This document shows positions 26,029 to 36,062 of a DNA stretch of 64,000 nt, in pieces (the first letter of the stretch is position 1; every line of letters begins with the position of its first letter). The position numbers and the translations under genes were made by a program. The notes under the pieces were generated by a model. The model worked only from the letters and a program-made list of their open reading frames with translations. It searched no databases and was not told the DNA's origin. The stretch covers positions 124,001-188,000 of the forward strand of contig NZ_VTOX01000005.1 in NCBI RefSeq assembly GCF_012184415.1. The letters are read 5' to 3'. This DNA is from Ramlibacter lithotrophicus (GTDB lineage Bacteria; Pseudomonadota; Gammaproteobacteria; Burkholderiales; Burkholderiaceae_C).

Positions 26029-26118
26029 TGGCGGAGAGGGTCGGATTCGAACCGACGGTACGTTTGCACGTACACCGGATTTCGAGTCCGGCGCATTCGA
26101 CCACTCTGCCACCTCTCC
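26029..26118 (-). tRNA. tRNA-Ser (anticodon CGA)
   Basis: Read on the minus strand, the gene folds as a class II tRNA. The acceptor arm GGAGAGG pairs with CCTCTCC, then comes discriminator G and an encoded CCA. The anticodon stem CCGGA/TCCGG has loop CTCGAAA (anticodon CGA, reading UCG). A long variable arm is built on GTACGTGC/ACGTAC, and the T-arm carries GGTTCGAATCC. The long variable arm and the G discriminator are serine identity elements. It lies 36 bases downstream of serS on the same strand. Confidence 0.95.
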
Positions 26119-26154
26119 AGGTGTTCGGATTCGCGTGGTGCGAAGCCCGCTATT

Positions 26155-27471
<1,317 letters not shown>

Positions 27472-27497
27472 CTAAGTGGCGGCCCGGGCCGCGAAAC

Positions 27498-28436
27498 TCA
27501 CGACAGGCTGGCGGGATCCAGGTTGGCGCCGCACACGACCAGGCAGACGCGCTCGTCCGCCGCCGGCCGGTAGGCACCCGACTGCAGCGCCGCCAGTCCG
27601 AGCGCCGCCGCCGGCTCGACGGACAGCTTGAAGTCCTTCCAGAGCGTCAGCTGCGCCTCGCGGATCGCCGCGTCGGGCAGCAGCAGCGAGTCGGCGACGT
27701 GGGCCTGCGTCACCTCCCACGCGATGGCGCCGATGCGCCTGGCGCCCAGCGAGTCCGCGGCGACGCCGCTGACGGCGACGTCCACCGGCGCGCCGGCCCG
27801 GCGCGCGGCGTGCAGCGTCGGTGCCAGCTCCGGCTCCAGGGCGACCACGCGCGCCTCACGTTCGAACCATGACGCAATGCCGGCGATCAGGCCGCCGCCG
27901 CCGACGCTGACCAGCACGCTGTCGGGGCGTCCGCCGTCCTGGTCGATCTCGCGTGCCAACGTGCCGGCGCCGGCCACCACCTCCGGCTGGTCGTAGGCAT
28001 GCGTCACCAGCGCGCCGGTGCGGCGCTGCCGCTCCATCGACGCGTCCAGCGCCTGGGCGTAGGCGTCGCCGCCAACCACCACGTGCGCGCCGAGTTCACG
28101 CAGCTTCGCCTGCTTGGCCGGACTGCAGACCGTCGGGACGAACACTTCGCAGCGAACGCCCAGGCGGCGCGCGGCGGCCGCGGTGGCAATCCCCGCATTG
28201 CCGCCCGATGCAACGACGACCCCGCTCGCGGGAATCGGGTTGGCCAGCAGGCGATTGAGCATGCCGCGCGCCTTGAAGCTGCCGCTGGCCTGCAGGTGCT
28301 CCAGCTTCAGCCAGACCTCGGCGCACGCGACGCCGAGCGCCGCTCCGGGCAGCTTCCACAGCGGCGTGCGGCGCAGGAACGCGCCTTCGTGCGGCGCGAA
28401 GCGCGCCGCCGCCGCCTCGATGGCTTGCCGGCTCAC
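27498..28436 (-). CDS. PLP-dependent threonine/serine dehydratase-like enzyme
   Basis: A 312-residue fold-type II PLP enzyme. The Schiff-base Lys is in [10 protein letters not shown] (about residue 53), the cofactor phosphate loop in VGGGGLIAG (about 183), and an SGGNAG block binds substrate. Catabolic threonine dehydratases and serine racemases look like this; there is no C-terminal ACT domain, so it is not the biosynthetic isoleucine enzyme IlvA. Exact substrate is uncertain. It starts at a GTG that overlaps the stop of ispH (GTGA), placing it in the slpA-ispH operon. Confidence 0.85.
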   Translation of the reverse strand: MSRQAIEAAAARFAPHEGAFLRRTPLWKLPGAALGVACAEVWLKLEHLQASGSFKARGMLNRLLANPIPASGVVVASGGNAGIATAAAARRLGVRCEVFVPTVCSPAKQAKLRELGAHVVVGGDAYAQALDASMERQRRTGALVTHAYDQPEVVAGAGTLAREIDQDGGRPDSVLVSVGGGGLIAGIASWFEREARVVALEPELAPTLHAARRAGAPVDVAVSGVAADSLGARRIGAIAWEVTQAHVADSLLLPDAAIREAQLTLWKDFKLSVEPAAALGLAALQSGAYRPAADERVCLVVCGANLDPASLS

Positions 28437-29377
28437 AGCTTCAGGCCCTTGGGCAGCGGGAACTTGATGGTTTCCTCCACGCCTTCCATCCGCCGCACGG
28501 TGATCGCGCCGAAGTCGCGGATGCGGGCGATCACCTCCTGCACCAGCACTTCCGGGGCCGAGGCGCCGGCGGTGATGCCGACCCGGGCGCGCCCTTCGAG
28601 CCATTCAGGCCTCAGCTCTCCGGCGTTGTCCACCATGTAACTGGGGACGCCCAGCTTGCCGGCGAGCTCGGCCAGGCGATTGCTGTTGGAACTGGTGGGA
28701 CTGCCCACCACCAGCACCACGTCGACCTGCGGCGACATCATCTTCACCGCGTCCTGCCGGTTCTGCGTGGCATAGCAGATGTCCTGCTGCTTGGGCTGGC
28801 GCACGTTCGGGAAACGCCGGCGCACCGCCGCCGTGATCTCCGCCGCGTCATCGACCGACAGCGTGGTCTGCGTCACCACGGCGAGCTTGTCGGCCTGCGC
28901 GGGCTGGATGCGCGCGACGTCGGCCACGTCCTCCACCAGGTGGATGCCGCCGTCGAGCTGGCCCATCGTGCCTTCCACCTCGGGATGGCCCTTGTGGCCG
29001 ATCATGATGAACTCGTAGCCCTCGCGCGCCAGCTTGGCCACTTCCACGTGGACCTTGGTGACCAGCGGGCAGGTGGCGTCGAAGATCGAGAAGCCGCGCG
29101 CCTGGGCCTCGGCCTGCACGGCGCGGCTCACGCCATGGGCGGAGAAGATCAGCGTGGCACCCGGCGGCACCTCGGAGAGCTCGTCGATGAAGATCGCGCC
29201 CTTGGCCTTGAGGTCGCTCACGACGAAGGTGTTGTGCACGATCTCGTGGCGCACGTAGATCGGCGGCCCGAACTTCTTCAGCGCCCGCTCCACGATCTCG
29301 ATCGCCCGGTCCACGCCGGCGCAGAATCCGCGCGGCTCGGCGAGCAGGACGTCGAGCTGCCTGGGGTCCTGGCTCAT
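28433..29377 (-). CDS. ispH: 4-hydroxy-3-methylbut-2-enyl diphosphate reductase
   Basis: A 314-residue iron-sulfur enzyme of the MEP isoprenoid pathway that yields IPP and DMAPP. The three cluster Cys lie in [10 protein letters not shown] (about residue 18), [11 protein letters not shown] and the [13 protein letters not shown] region; the substrate loop is [11 protein letters not shown]. Length matches E. coli IspH (316). It overlaps slpA by four bases (ATGA), the classical slpA(fkpB)-ispH arrangement, and overlaps the downstream dehydratase gene. Confidence 0.96.
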   Translation of the reverse strand: MSQDPRQLDVLLAEPRGFCAGVDRAIEIVERALKKFGPPIYVRHEIVHNTFVVSDLKAKGAIFIDELSEVPPGATLIFSAHGVSRAVQAEAQARGFSIFDATCPLVTKVHVEVAKLAREGYEFIMIGHKGHPEVEGTMGQLDGGIHLVEDVADVARIQPAQADKLAVVTQTTLSVDDAAEITAAVRRRFPNVRQPKQQDICYATQNRQDAVKMMSPQVDVVLVVGSPTSSNSNRLAELAGKLGVPSYMVDNAGELRPEWLEGRARVGITAGASAPEVLVQEVIARIRDFGAITVRRMEGVEETIKFPLPKGLKL

Positions 29378-29835
29378 AGCACGCCGATCACGTGGACTTC
29401 GAAGGTGACCGGCTGGCCGGCGAGCGGGTGGTTGAAGTCCAGCAGCACGGCGCCTTCCTCGCCCGCGCGGACCTCCACGACCGCGCCGGCGTAGCGGCCC
29501 TGGCCGTCGGGGGTCGCAAACTGCACCACCTCGCCCGCTTCATACTGCTCGGCGGGGTCGCCCTCGCCCTGCAGGAGCTTGCGCGACACCCACTGCACCA
29601 GGCCGGGATTGCGCTCGCCGAAGGCCTCGCCGGCCGGCAGTTCGAAAGTGGCGCGCGTGCCTTCCTCGAGGCCCAGCAGCCGCTGCTCCACGGCCGGGGC
29701 GAGTTCGCCGTTGCCCAGGGTGAGCGTCGCGGGCTGGCCGCCGAAGGTATCGATGATGTCGCCCCGCGGTCCGGCCAGCCGGTAGTGCAGGGTCAGGAAG
29801 GAGCCCGGCTGAACCCGGTGCGCGTTGGAGGCCAT
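29374..29835 (-). CDS. slpA: FKBP-type peptidyl-prolyl isomerase SlpA (FkpB)
   Basis: A 153-residue SlyD-like FKBP with chaperone activity. The FKBP core starts at [20 protein letters not shown], the insert-in-flap domain lies in the middle, and the end is [23 protein letters not shown], a hallmark of SlyD/SlpA proteins. It lacks the His-rich metal-binding tail of SlyD. First gene of the slpA-ispH-dehydratase operon; divergent from radC with about 100 bases between them. Confidence 0.93.
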   Translation of the reverse strand: MASNAHRVQPGSFLTLHYRLAGPRGDIIDTFGGQPATLTLGNGELAPAVEQRLLGLEEGTRATFELPAGEAFGERNPGLVQWVSRKLLQGEGDPAEQYEAGEVVQFATPDGQGRYAGAVVEVRAGEEGAVLLDFNHPLAGQPVTFEVHVIGVL

Positions 29836-29938
29836 GTCAGTCCCGATAAACTGGGCCCTATTGTAGAAAGCTGCCCCGCCGCACCGGCCGCCGTGCCGCC
29901 ATACCCATAGCCGCCGGCGGGCGCCGTGCGCCGCCACC

Positions 29939-30652
29939 ATGCCGATGAAAGAGCTCCCTGCCGACGCCCGCCCGCGCGAGAAGCTGCTGGCGCGCGGCCC
30001 CGGCGCCTTGAGCGACACCGAGCTCCTGGCGCTGCTGCTGCGCACCGGCACGCCCGGCCGCGGGGTGCTGCAGATGGCGCAGGAGCTGCTGGCCGAGCCC
30101 GTCATCGGGAACGGCGGGGAACGCCGCGGCGGCTTCGGCGGAATCGCCGGCCTGTTGCACGCCGAGCTCGACGACCTCAAGCGCGTCAAGGGCCTGGGTG
30201 GCAGCGCCAAGCGCGCCGAGCTGGCCGCGGTGCTGGAACTGGCACGCCGGGCCGTGGCGCAGCAGTTGCAGCAGCGCGAGATCTTCAGCTCGCCGGGCGC
30301 CGTGAAGCAGTACCTGCAACTCACGCTGGCCGGGCGGCCGCACGAGGTGTTCGCCGTGCTGTTCCTCGATGCGCAGAACCGGCTGGTCGCTCTGGAGGAG
30401 CTGTTCCGCGGCACGCTCACGCAGACCAGCGTCTATCCGCGCGAAGTGGTGCAGCAGGCGCTCCACCACCGCGCCGCGGCCGTGGTGCTGGCCCACAACC
30501 ACCCGAGCGGCACCGTCCAGCCTTCGCGCGCCGACGAAGCGCTCACCCAGACCCTGAAGGCGGCGCTGGCCCTGGTCGACGTGCGCGTGCTCGATCACGT
30601 GATCGTGGCCCCCGGCGGCGCCCTGTCGATGGCCGAACACGGCCTCATCTGA
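29939..30652 (+). CDS. radC: RadC-family JAB/MPN domain protein
   Basis: A 237-residue protein with an N-terminal helix-hairpin-helix part (about 15-95, [19 protein letters not shown] and the LKRVKGLG hairpin) and a C-terminal JAB1/MPN metalloprotease-like domain carrying LAHNHPSG, the RadC signature with the zinc-binding HxHP-x(7)-D pattern. Despite the name, a role in DNA repair is not established; a deubiquitinase-like fold with unknown substrate is the accepted description. It lies eight bases upstream of the Smr gene, likely the same operon. Confidence 0.93.
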   Translation: MPMKELPADARPREKLLARGPGALSDTELLALLLRTGTPGRGVLQMAQELLAEPVIGNGGERRGGFGGIAGLLHAELDDLKRVKGLGGSAKRAELAAVLELARRAVAQQLQQREIFSSPGAVKQYLQLTLAGRPHEVFAVLFLDAQNRLVALEELFRGTLTQTSVYPREVVQQALHHRAAAVVLAHNHPSGTVQPSRADEALTQTLKAALALVDVRVLDHVIVAPGGALSMAEHGLI

Positions 30653-30660
30653 AAGCGGCG

Positions 30661-31317
30661 ATGAAGTCGAAATCGCTCAAGGACCTGCAGCACATCCAGC
30701 AAAAGCTCGCGGAGCAGCAGAAAGTGGCGGCCGCGCAGGAAGCGGCGCGCCAGGAGGCGGAGCGCCGCGCGCACGCCGAGCGCACGCTGTTCATCCGCGC
30801 CGCCGGCCAGGTGCAGCCGATCCGGCGCCACGGGCGGGTGGACCTGGCGCCCGACCAGCCAGCGCCGCTGCCGGTGCAGCAGCAGCTGGACGATCAACGG
30901 GTGCTGCGGGAAGCGATCAGCGACGAATTCGACGCCGCCACGCTGCTGGACATCGACGACGCGCTCAGTTTCCGGCGCCCGGGGGTGGGGACGGACGTCA
31001 CCCGCAAGCTGCGCAAGGGCGAATGGAGCATCCAGGGCGAAATCGATCTGCACGGGCTGCGGCGCGAGGATGCGCGCGAGGCGCTGGCCGGCTTCATCCG
31101 CGAGGCGCACCGCCGCGGCTGGCGCTGCGTGCGCGTCGTGCACGGCAAGGGACTGGGCTCGCCCGGCAAGACGCCGGTGCTCAAGAGCAAGGTGCAGGGC
31201 TGGCTGGTCCAGAAGAACGAGGTGATGGCGTTCGTGCAGGCGCGTGGCGACGAAGGCGGCACCGGCGCGCTGGTGGTGCTGCTCAAGCCGAGCCCGGTGG
31301 CGGCGGTGCGGGGGTGA
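30661..31317 (+). CDS. Smr (MutS2 C-terminal) domain protein
   Basis: A 218-residue protein with an N-terminal charged coiled coil (residues 1-50, KDLQHIQQKLAEQQKVAA and similar) and a C-terminal Smr domain (about 115-205) with the DLHGLRREDAREAL and VVHGKGLGS motifs. Smr domains are nucleases or RNA/DNA-binding modules; the stand-alone type (E. coli SmrA/SmrB-like) cuts mRNA at collided ribosomes in SmrB. Start eight bases after radC; it ends before a large inverted repeat. Confidence 0.9.
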   Translation: MKSKSLKDLQHIQQKLAEQQKVAAAQEAARQEAERRAHAERTLFIRAAGQVQPIRRHGRVDLAPDQPAPLPVQQQLDDQRVLREAISDEFDAATLLDIDDALSFRRPGVGTDVTRKLRKGEWSIQGEIDLHGLRREDAREALAGFIREAHRRGWRCVRVVHGKGLGSPGKTPVLKSKVQGWLVQKNEVMAFVQARGDEGGTGALVVLLKPSPVAAVRG

Positions 31318-31351
31318 AAGCGGACAGCCGCACGCGATACCAAACCCAACA

Positions 31352-31459
31352 GCCGAACGCAGAAGCCGCAAAGGAAACGCAGAAGCCGCAGAATGAATTC
31401 AAGAACTGCTCTTGAACCTTCTGCGGCTTCTGCGAAATTTCTGCGGCTCTTGCGTTCGG
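31352..31459. terminator. Long imperfect inverted repeat between convergent operons
   Basis: Two arms of about 42 bases (31352-31393 and 31419-31459) built on a repeated AACGCAGAAGCCGCA unit face each other around a loop that itself contains TTCAAGA…TCTTGAA. The structure lies between the smr stop and the frdD stop and is more AT-rich than its surroundings. It is best read as a bidirectional terminator or an inserted palindromic element. Confidence 0.7.
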
Positions 31460-31474
31460 TCGTTGGAGTTCGGA

Positions 31475-31843
31475 TCAGAACCCGATCGCCAGCAGCTTCC
31501 AGGCCGCGACCACAGTGATCGCGAAGGCCCCGCCGTAGCAGACGGTCTTGGCGGCCAGGCCCGTGGGGATGCCCAGGTCGTGCAGGCTGTGGTAGATGCG
31601 GTGCATCGCGTGGTACGAGAACAGCCAGATCAGCGCGAACAGCAGTCCCTTGCCGAACCAGTGCTGCGAGAACGCCAGCACGCGCTCGTACGACAACAGG
31701 TTGGGCCCGAACGGCCAGCCGAGCGGCGCGGCGATGCCGGTGACGAACACCAGCGCCGTTCCGAACAGCGCCGACAGCATGCCGCCGCCGCCGAACATCA
31801 CCCAGAAGATCGGCGCCCTGGATCGCTTGAGGTTCGCGTTCAT
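31475..31843 (-). CDS. frdD: Fumarate reductase membrane subunit D
   Basis: A 122-residue membrane anchor with three hydrophobic segments. It aligns by eye with E. coli FrdD through RSRAPIFWVMFGGGGMLSA, then LLSYERVLAFSQ and YHAMHRIYHSLHDLGI. With FrdC it anchors the FrdAB dimer and forms the quinol site. The E. coli-type FrdC/FrdD pair carries no haem, unlike succinate dehydrogenase anchors. Start overlaps the frdC stop by four bases (ATGA). Last gene of the run; the inverted repeat follows. Confidence 0.93.
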   Translation of the reverse strand: MNANLKRSRAPIFWVMFGGGGMLSALFGTALVFVTGIAAPLGWPFGPNLLSYERVLAFSQHWFGKGLLFALIWLFSYHAMHRIYHSLHDLGIPTGLAAKTVCYGGAFAITVVAAWKLLAIGF

Positions 31844-32250
31844 GCCCGCACCCCCCACACCAGTGCCAGCACCAGCACCGTCGCGACGATCGTCACGACG
31901 TAGCCGGTGCGGGTGATCGTCGAGCCCTCGACGCGATGGCCGCCCACGAACATCAGCGGCATGGTCTTGGGCATGATGTCGAACCAGCTCTTGGCGTGCA
32001 CGATCATCGAGGCGAGCAGCACCAGGTGCAGCAGGATCGAGCCGGGCGTCTTCAGCGCCGCGAGCCAGCCGTTGAACGCCTCGGCGCCCTGCGACAGGCG
32101 CACGACGCCGACCATGAGGATGATCGCGTAGACCAGCACCGCCAGCGCCGTGACTTCGCGGATCATGTACTTGACGAAGAACGGATCGCGCCGCCACCAG
32201 CCCTGCATCGGGCGGACATAGCCCCTGCGCAACGTGGCCCTGTGGTTCAT
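31840..32250 (-). CDS. frdC: Fumarate reductase membrane subunit C
   Basis: A 136-residue membrane anchor with three transmembrane segments, recognisable as FrdC by YVRPMQGWW near the start, FFVKYMIREVTA, and LASMIVHAKSWFDIMPK in the second hydrophobic region. It forms the quinol-binding membrane part with FrdD. The E. coli-type sequence argues for quinol:fumarate reductase rather than succinate dehydrogenase. It overlaps frdB and frdD by four bases on each side. Confidence 0.94.
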   Translation of the reverse strand: MNHRATLRRGYVRPMQGWWRRDPFFVKYMIREVTALAVLVYAIILMVGVVRLSQGAEAFNGWLAALKTPGSILLHLVLLASMIVHAKSWFDIMPKTMPLMFVGGHRVEGSTITRTGYVVTIVATVLVLALVWGVRA

Positions 32251-32999
32251 GTCGTAGCTCCCTTCGGAGACAGGAATCGGAGGAAGAAGTCCTTGGCGCT
32301 GTTCACCTTGTTCTGGTTCACGGCGTTGGCGGGGTCGACGTGCTTGGGACAGACCTCGGAGCAGTAGCCCACGGCGGTGCAGCCCCACACGCCCTCTTCC
32401 GCGTTGACGATCTTCATGCGCTCGGCGCGGCCGCCGTCGCGCGAGTCGGCGTTGTACCGATGCAGCAGCGCCAGCACGCCGGGCCCGGTGAAGTCCGGAT
32501 TGAGCCCGAACTGCGGGCAGGCCGCGTAGCACAGCATGCAGTTGATGCAGGAGCTGAACTGCTCGAACTGCTCCAGCTGCTCGGGCGTCTGCAGGTACTC
32601 GCCCTGGGAGAGCTCGCGCTCCTCCTTCGGGATGATGTACGGCTTGATGCCTTCGAGCTTGCTCACGAACTCGCCGACCGAGACGACCAGGTCGCGCTCG
32701 ATCGGGAAGTGCGCCAGCGCCTCGACCCGCACCGGCCCGGGCAGCAGGTCGCGCAGGAACGTGGAGCACGACAGCATCGGCTTGCCGTTGATCATCATGC
32801 CGCAGCTGCCGCAGATGGCCATCCGGCACGACCAGCGGAACGTCACCGACCCGTCGAGTTCGTCCTTGATGTACTGCAGGCCCTGGAGCACCGACATGTC
32901 GTTCGTGAACGGCACGTAGTAGCTCTGCCAGACCGGCTTGTCCTCTTCCTCCGGCCGATAGCGCAGGACCTGGATCTCGATTCTCTGGGCTTCAGGCAT
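32247..32999 (-). CDS. frdB: Fumarate reductase iron-sulfur subunit
   Basis: A 250-residue electron-transfer subunit. The [2Fe-2S] cluster ligands are in CRMAICGSCGM plus a further Cys in MLSC (about residues 58-78); the [4Fe-4S] motif is CINCMLCYAACP (about 149-160) and the [3Fe-4S] ligands lie in CTAVGYCSEVCPKHVDP (about 206-222). Electrons pass from quinol through these clusters to the FAD of FrdA. The start overlaps the frdA stop by eight bases. Confidence 0.95.
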   Translation of the reverse strand: MPEAQRIEIQVLRYRPEEEDKPVWQSYYVPFTNDMSVLQGLQYIKDELDGSVTFRWSCRMAICGSCGMMINGKPMLSCSTFLRDLLPGPVRVEALAHFPIERDLVVSVGEFVSKLEGIKPYIIPKEERELSQGEYLQTPEQLEQFEQFSSCINCMLCYAACPQFGLNPDFTGPGVLALLHRYNADSRDGGRAERMKIVNAEEGVWGCTAVGYCSEVCPKHVDPANAVNQNKVNSAKDFFLRFLSPKGATT

Positions 33000-34791
33000 G
33001 GGCGGCCTCCTTGGCTTTCCGGTCGGCTTCCTCGCCCGCCGCGCCGTACGCGCGCGTGCCGGGCTGCGAGGTGGTGATCTTCACCGGGCCGTAGTCGATG
33101 CGCGGCGCCGCGTCCGCGCCCTGGTAGTACGCGAGCGAGTGCTTCAGGAAGTTGACGTCGTCGCGCTGCTCGTAGCCGTCGAGCCGCTGGTGCGACCCGC
33201 GCGACTCGCGCCGATTGAGCGCCGAGTGCGCCATCGCCTCGGCCACGTCGAGCAGGTAGCCCAGCTCGATCGCCAGCAGCCATTCGGTGTTCCAGCCCTT
33301 GGACTTGTCGTCCAGCCGGATGTTCTTGTAGCGCTGCTTCAGCTCGGCGAGCTTGTCGCAGGTGGCCTGCATGGTCTGGGCGGTGCGGTAGATGCCGCAG
33401 CCGTCTTCCATGCTCTTGGCCATCTCCTTGCGGATGGTGGCCAGCCGCTCGGTTCCTTCCATGCGGGTCACGATGCCGGCCGCACGCGCCTGCGCGTCGA
33501 GCGCGAGCTTCATGATCCGGTCGCCGTTGGCGTGCGGGGTGCTCTTGGCGAAGGCGGCTGCCTCGACGCCGGCCACCTTGCCGAACACCAGCAGTTCCGT
33601 GAGCGAGTTGGAGCCGAGGCGGTTGGCACCGTGGATCCCGACGCTGGAGCATTCGCCCGCGGAGTACAGGCCGGCGACGCCGGGCGCGGCCGTGGCGCCG
33701 TCGGCCGCGATGCCGCCCATGGTGTAGTGCACCGCCGGCAACACCGGAATGCACTGCCTGGCCGGATCGACGCCGAGGTACTCGACGGCCAGTTCGTAGA
33801 TCTGCGGCAGCCGTTCGCGCAGCTTCTTCTCGCCCAGGTGGCGCAGGTCGAGGTGCACGTACGAGCCCCAGCGCGGGTCGGACAGCGTGCGGCCCTTCTG
33901 CTTCTCGTGCCAGATCGCCTGGCTCAGGCGGTCGCGCGGGCCGAGTTCCATGAACTTGTTGCGCGGCTTGTCCTCGGCCGGGCCGAGGCCGTAGTCCTGC
34001 AGGAAGCGGTAGCCGTCCTTGTTCAGCAGGAACCCGCCTTCCCCGCGGCAGGCCTCGGTGAACAGCAGGCCGGTGACGGGCATGCAGGTCGGGTGGTACT
34101 GCACGAACTCCATGTCGCGCAGCGGCACGCCGTGGCGGAAGGCCATGGCCATGCCGTCGCCGGTGACGATGCCGCCGTTGGTGTTCTCGCGGAACACGCG
34201 CCCGGCGCCGCCGGTGGCGATGATCACCGACTTGGCCTGGATCAGGCGAAACTCGCCGGTGGCGATCTCGATCGCGACCACCCCTTGCACGCGGCCCTGG
34301 TCGACCACCAGGTCAAGGCAGAAATGCTCGTCGAAACGCCGGATCGAGGGGTACTTGATCGACGTCTGGAACAGCGTGTGCAGCATGTGGAAGCCGGTCT
34401 TGTCGGCCGCGAACCACGTGCGTTCGATCTTCATGCCGCCGAAGGCGCGCACGTTGGCGTGGCCGTCGGCCTTGCGGCTCCACGGGCAGCCCCAGTGCTC
34501 CATCTGCACCATTTCCTCGTGGGCCTGACCCACGAAGTACTGCACGACGTCCTGCTCGCACAGCCAGTCGCCACCGGCGACGGTGTCGTGGAAGTGCGCC
34601 TCCAGGCTGTCGTGCGCCTGCGTCACGGCCGCCGCCCCGCCCTCCGCCGCCACGGTATGGCTGCGCATCGGGTAGACCTTGGAGATCAGCGCGATGCTGA
34701 GCGTGGGGTCGGCCTCGGCGACAGCGATCGCCGCTCGCAAGCCGGCGCCGCCGGCGCCGACGATCGCGACATCTGCCTTGAATGTTTCCAT
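32992..34791 (-). CDS. frdA: Fumarate reductase flavoprotein subunit
   Basis: A 599-residue FAD-containing catalytic subunit that reduces fumarate to succinate. Visible are the Rossmann start (DVAIVGAGGAGLRAAI), the His that binds FAD covalently (SHTVAAEGG), the substrate region (QYHPTCMP) and HGANRLGSNSLTE near the FAD. Length is close to E. coli FrdA (602). It follows rquA after eight bases and leads frdBCD. Alone FrdA resembles SdhA, but the FrdC/FrdD partners fix the assignment. Confidence 0.94.
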   Translation of the reverse strand: METFKADVAIVGAGGAGLRAAIAVAEADPTLSIALISKVYPMRSHTVAAEGGAAAVTQAHDSLEAHFHDTVAGGDWLCEQDVVQYFVGQAHEEMVQMEHWGCPWSRKADGHANVRAFGGMKIERTWFAADKTGFHMLHTLFQTSIKYPSIRRFDEHFCLDLVVDQGRVQGVVAIEIATGEFRLIQAKSVIIATGGAGRVFRENTNGGIVTGDGMAMAFRHGVPLRDMEFVQYHPTCMPVTGLLFTEACRGEGGFLLNKDGYRFLQDYGLGPAEDKPRNKFMELGPRDRLSQAIWHEKQKGRTLSDPRWGSYVHLDLRHLGEKKLRERLPQIYELAVEYLGVDPARQCIPVLPAVHYTMGGIAADGATAAPGVAGLYSAGECSSVGIHGANRLGSNSLTELLVFGKVAGVEAAAFAKSTPHANGDRIMKLALDAQARAAGIVTRMEGTERLATIRKEMAKSMEDGCGIYRTAQTMQATCDKLAELKQRYKNIRLDDKSKGWNTEWLLAIELGYLLDVAEAMAHSALNRRESRGSHQRLDGYEQRDDVNFLKHSLAYYQGADAAPRIDYGPVKITTSQPGTRAYGAAGEEADRKAKEAAHA

Positions 34792-34799
34792 TATTGGCC

Positions 34800-35531
34800 T
34801 CAACGGACGAGGACCAGCTTCTGGTACAGCCCGCCGTAATAGGTTTGTTTGGTGATGGACGCCGGGGCCAGGTGCGCGGGCAGGAACGCCTGCACCTCGT
34901 TCTCCCACAGGTCCATCGCATAAGGTTCGAGCTTGCGGAACACACCCGTCATCAGCAGGCGCAGCGGATGCCAGCGCACCGGCAGGTGGTAGTCGACGAT
35001 CACGATCCGGCCGCCCGGGCGCACCACGCGCATCGCTTCCGCGAGCGTGGCGCGGCGCACCGCTTCCGGCTGCTCGTGCAGCAGGAAGAACAGCAGCACC
35101 TGGTCGTAGGAGGCATCGGGACACGCCAGCGCGGAAGAATCGCCCTGCAGCAGCACGATCCGGTCGTCCGCCGGCAGCTTGGCCGCCAGGTTCTTCAACT
35201 GCACCGGCAGGATGTCCACCACGTCCAGGCTCGCGCCGGGCGCCAGCCGCCGCGCGAGGCGCGGCGTCAGGTTGCCGTAGACGCAGGCCAGTTGCAGCGT
35301 CTGGCCGGTCACGCTCTCACCCAGTTCGGCGAGGGCCGCGTCGCGCAGCCGCCCATAGTTGCCGAACAGGATGAGGTTGACCAGCCATTCCCGCTCGAAC
35401 ACATGGACGGCGTTGGGGTGGACGTACGCCCACCAGTAGACCTGTTCCAGGTACTTCGGGATGGGCAATGTCCGGGCCGGGGCCGAGGCCGGGCCTCGGA
35501 ACCCGGCGTCGGCGACTGCGGGCGGCGGCAT
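34800..35531 (-). CDS. rquA: Rhodoquinone biosynthesis protein RquA
   Basis: A 243-residue methyltransferase-like protein. The N-terminal signature YWWAYVHPNAVHVFEREW, then WLVNLILFGNY, is characteristic of RquA, and the usual glycine motif I of class I methyltransferases is replaced by LACVYGNLTPR. Other family blocks are VVDILPVQLKNL, LLFFLLHEQPE and IVDYHLPVRWHPLR. In studied bacteria RquA converts ubiquinone to rhodoquinone, the low-potential quinone that feeds fumarate reductase, using SAM as amino donor. Its place directly upstream of frdABCD fits that role. It lies 31 bases after the small cytochrome c gene. Confidence 0.9.
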   Translation of the reverse strand: MPPPAVADAGFRGPASAPARTLPIPKYLEQVYWWAYVHPNAVHVFEREWLVNLILFGNYGRLRDAALAELGESVTGQTLQLACVYGNLTPRLARRLAPGASLDVVDILPVQLKNLAAKLPADDRIVLLQGDSSALACPDASYDQVLLFFLLHEQPEAVRRATLAEAMRVVRPGGRIVIVDYHLPVRWHPLRLLMTGVFRKLEPYAMDLWENEVQAFLPAHLAPASITKQTYYGGLYQKLVLVR

Positions 35532-35562
35532 GGATCGTGGCGTCCGCTGTGGGGGCAGGCGC

Positions 35563-35889
35563 TTACTGCGCGAGGATGAACTTGATCAGGTTGGGCAGCG
35601 AGCCCTTGTCCTTCACGGCCTTGTGGTCCTCTTCGCTGCCGTCGTCCATCTTGACCTTCGGGCTCTTGGTCAGGAAGTCGGTCAGCTTGGCTTCGGCGTC
35701 GGCCTTGCCCTTGTACTTGGCGGCGACCTTCTGGTACGACGGACCCTTCTTGGACTTGTCGACGGCATGGCACTTCGTGCAGCCGTCGCCCTTCAGGACC
35801 TTGTTGGCGGCATCCGCGTCCTGCGCGACGGCGGGCAGCGAGAACGCCAGGGCGGCAACTGCGGTGGAAAGGAGGGGGAGGACTTTCAC
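35563..35889 (-). CDS. Small periplasmic monohaem cytochrome c (copy A)
   Basis: A 108-residue class I cytochrome c with a signal peptide (residues 1-22, ending PAVAQD) and one haem site, GCTKCHAVDK. The conserved GP after the haem and a KYKGKADAE block follow. It starts at a GTG with AGGAG eight bases upstream, which decides the start. It is clearly paralogous to the gene at 47097-47426 (shared CHAVDK, KYKGKADAE and SP.V blocks). It is the first gene of a run with rquA and frdABCD and probably shuttles electrons in the periplasm. Confidence 0.9.
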   Translation of the reverse strand: MKVLPLLSTAVAALAFSLPAVAQDADAANKVLKGDGCTKCHAVDKSKKGPSYQKVAAKYKGKADAEAKLTDFLTKSPKVKMDDGSEEDHKAVKDKGSLPNLIKFILAQ

Positions 35890-35966
35890 TTTTTGAGCTC
35901 CTGTAGTGAAGGTTGAGACTGTCCTGTGTGACGCGAGAATGGTGCGCCCGCCCCCCGGGAGCGGCG

Positions 35967-35980
35967 TTGACAAAGGTCAA
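35967..35980 (-). promoter_or_regulatory. FNR/Anr-like box upstream of the cytochrome c-rquA-frd operon
   Basis: TTGACAAAGGTCAA is a dyad matching the FNR consensus TTGAT-N4-ATCAA except for C/G at the inner positions. Flanking bases extend the symmetry (GCGG/CCGC). Its centre is about 85 bases from the start codon of the cytochrome gene; at -41.5 it would place the transcript start near 35932. Confidence 0.7.
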
Positions 35981-36062
35981 CCGCTCCGGGAACAGCCGGG
36001 TTCGCGCAGCAGCCAATTCGGTGTAGGTAGCGCATTGGTCCACACCGCCGAGGGCGCCCAGG

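Noticed and set aside
25684-26118. A genomic island inserted at the tRNA-Ser gene
   Set aside because: No integrase, no mobile genes and no compositional break on either side; only the short repeats are present.
31475-34791. Succinate dehydrogenase instead of fumarate reductase
   Set aside because: The two membrane subunits match E. coli FrdC and FrdD blocks (YVRPM…WW; LSYERVLAF) and rquA is adjacent; SdhC/SdhD haem-ligand patterns are not seen.
32998-34839. A 613-codon open frame antisense to frdA
   Set aside because: High GC leaves long empty frames. The minus strand encodes a complete FrdA; this frame is Val/Gly/Ala/Arg/His-rich with no domain.
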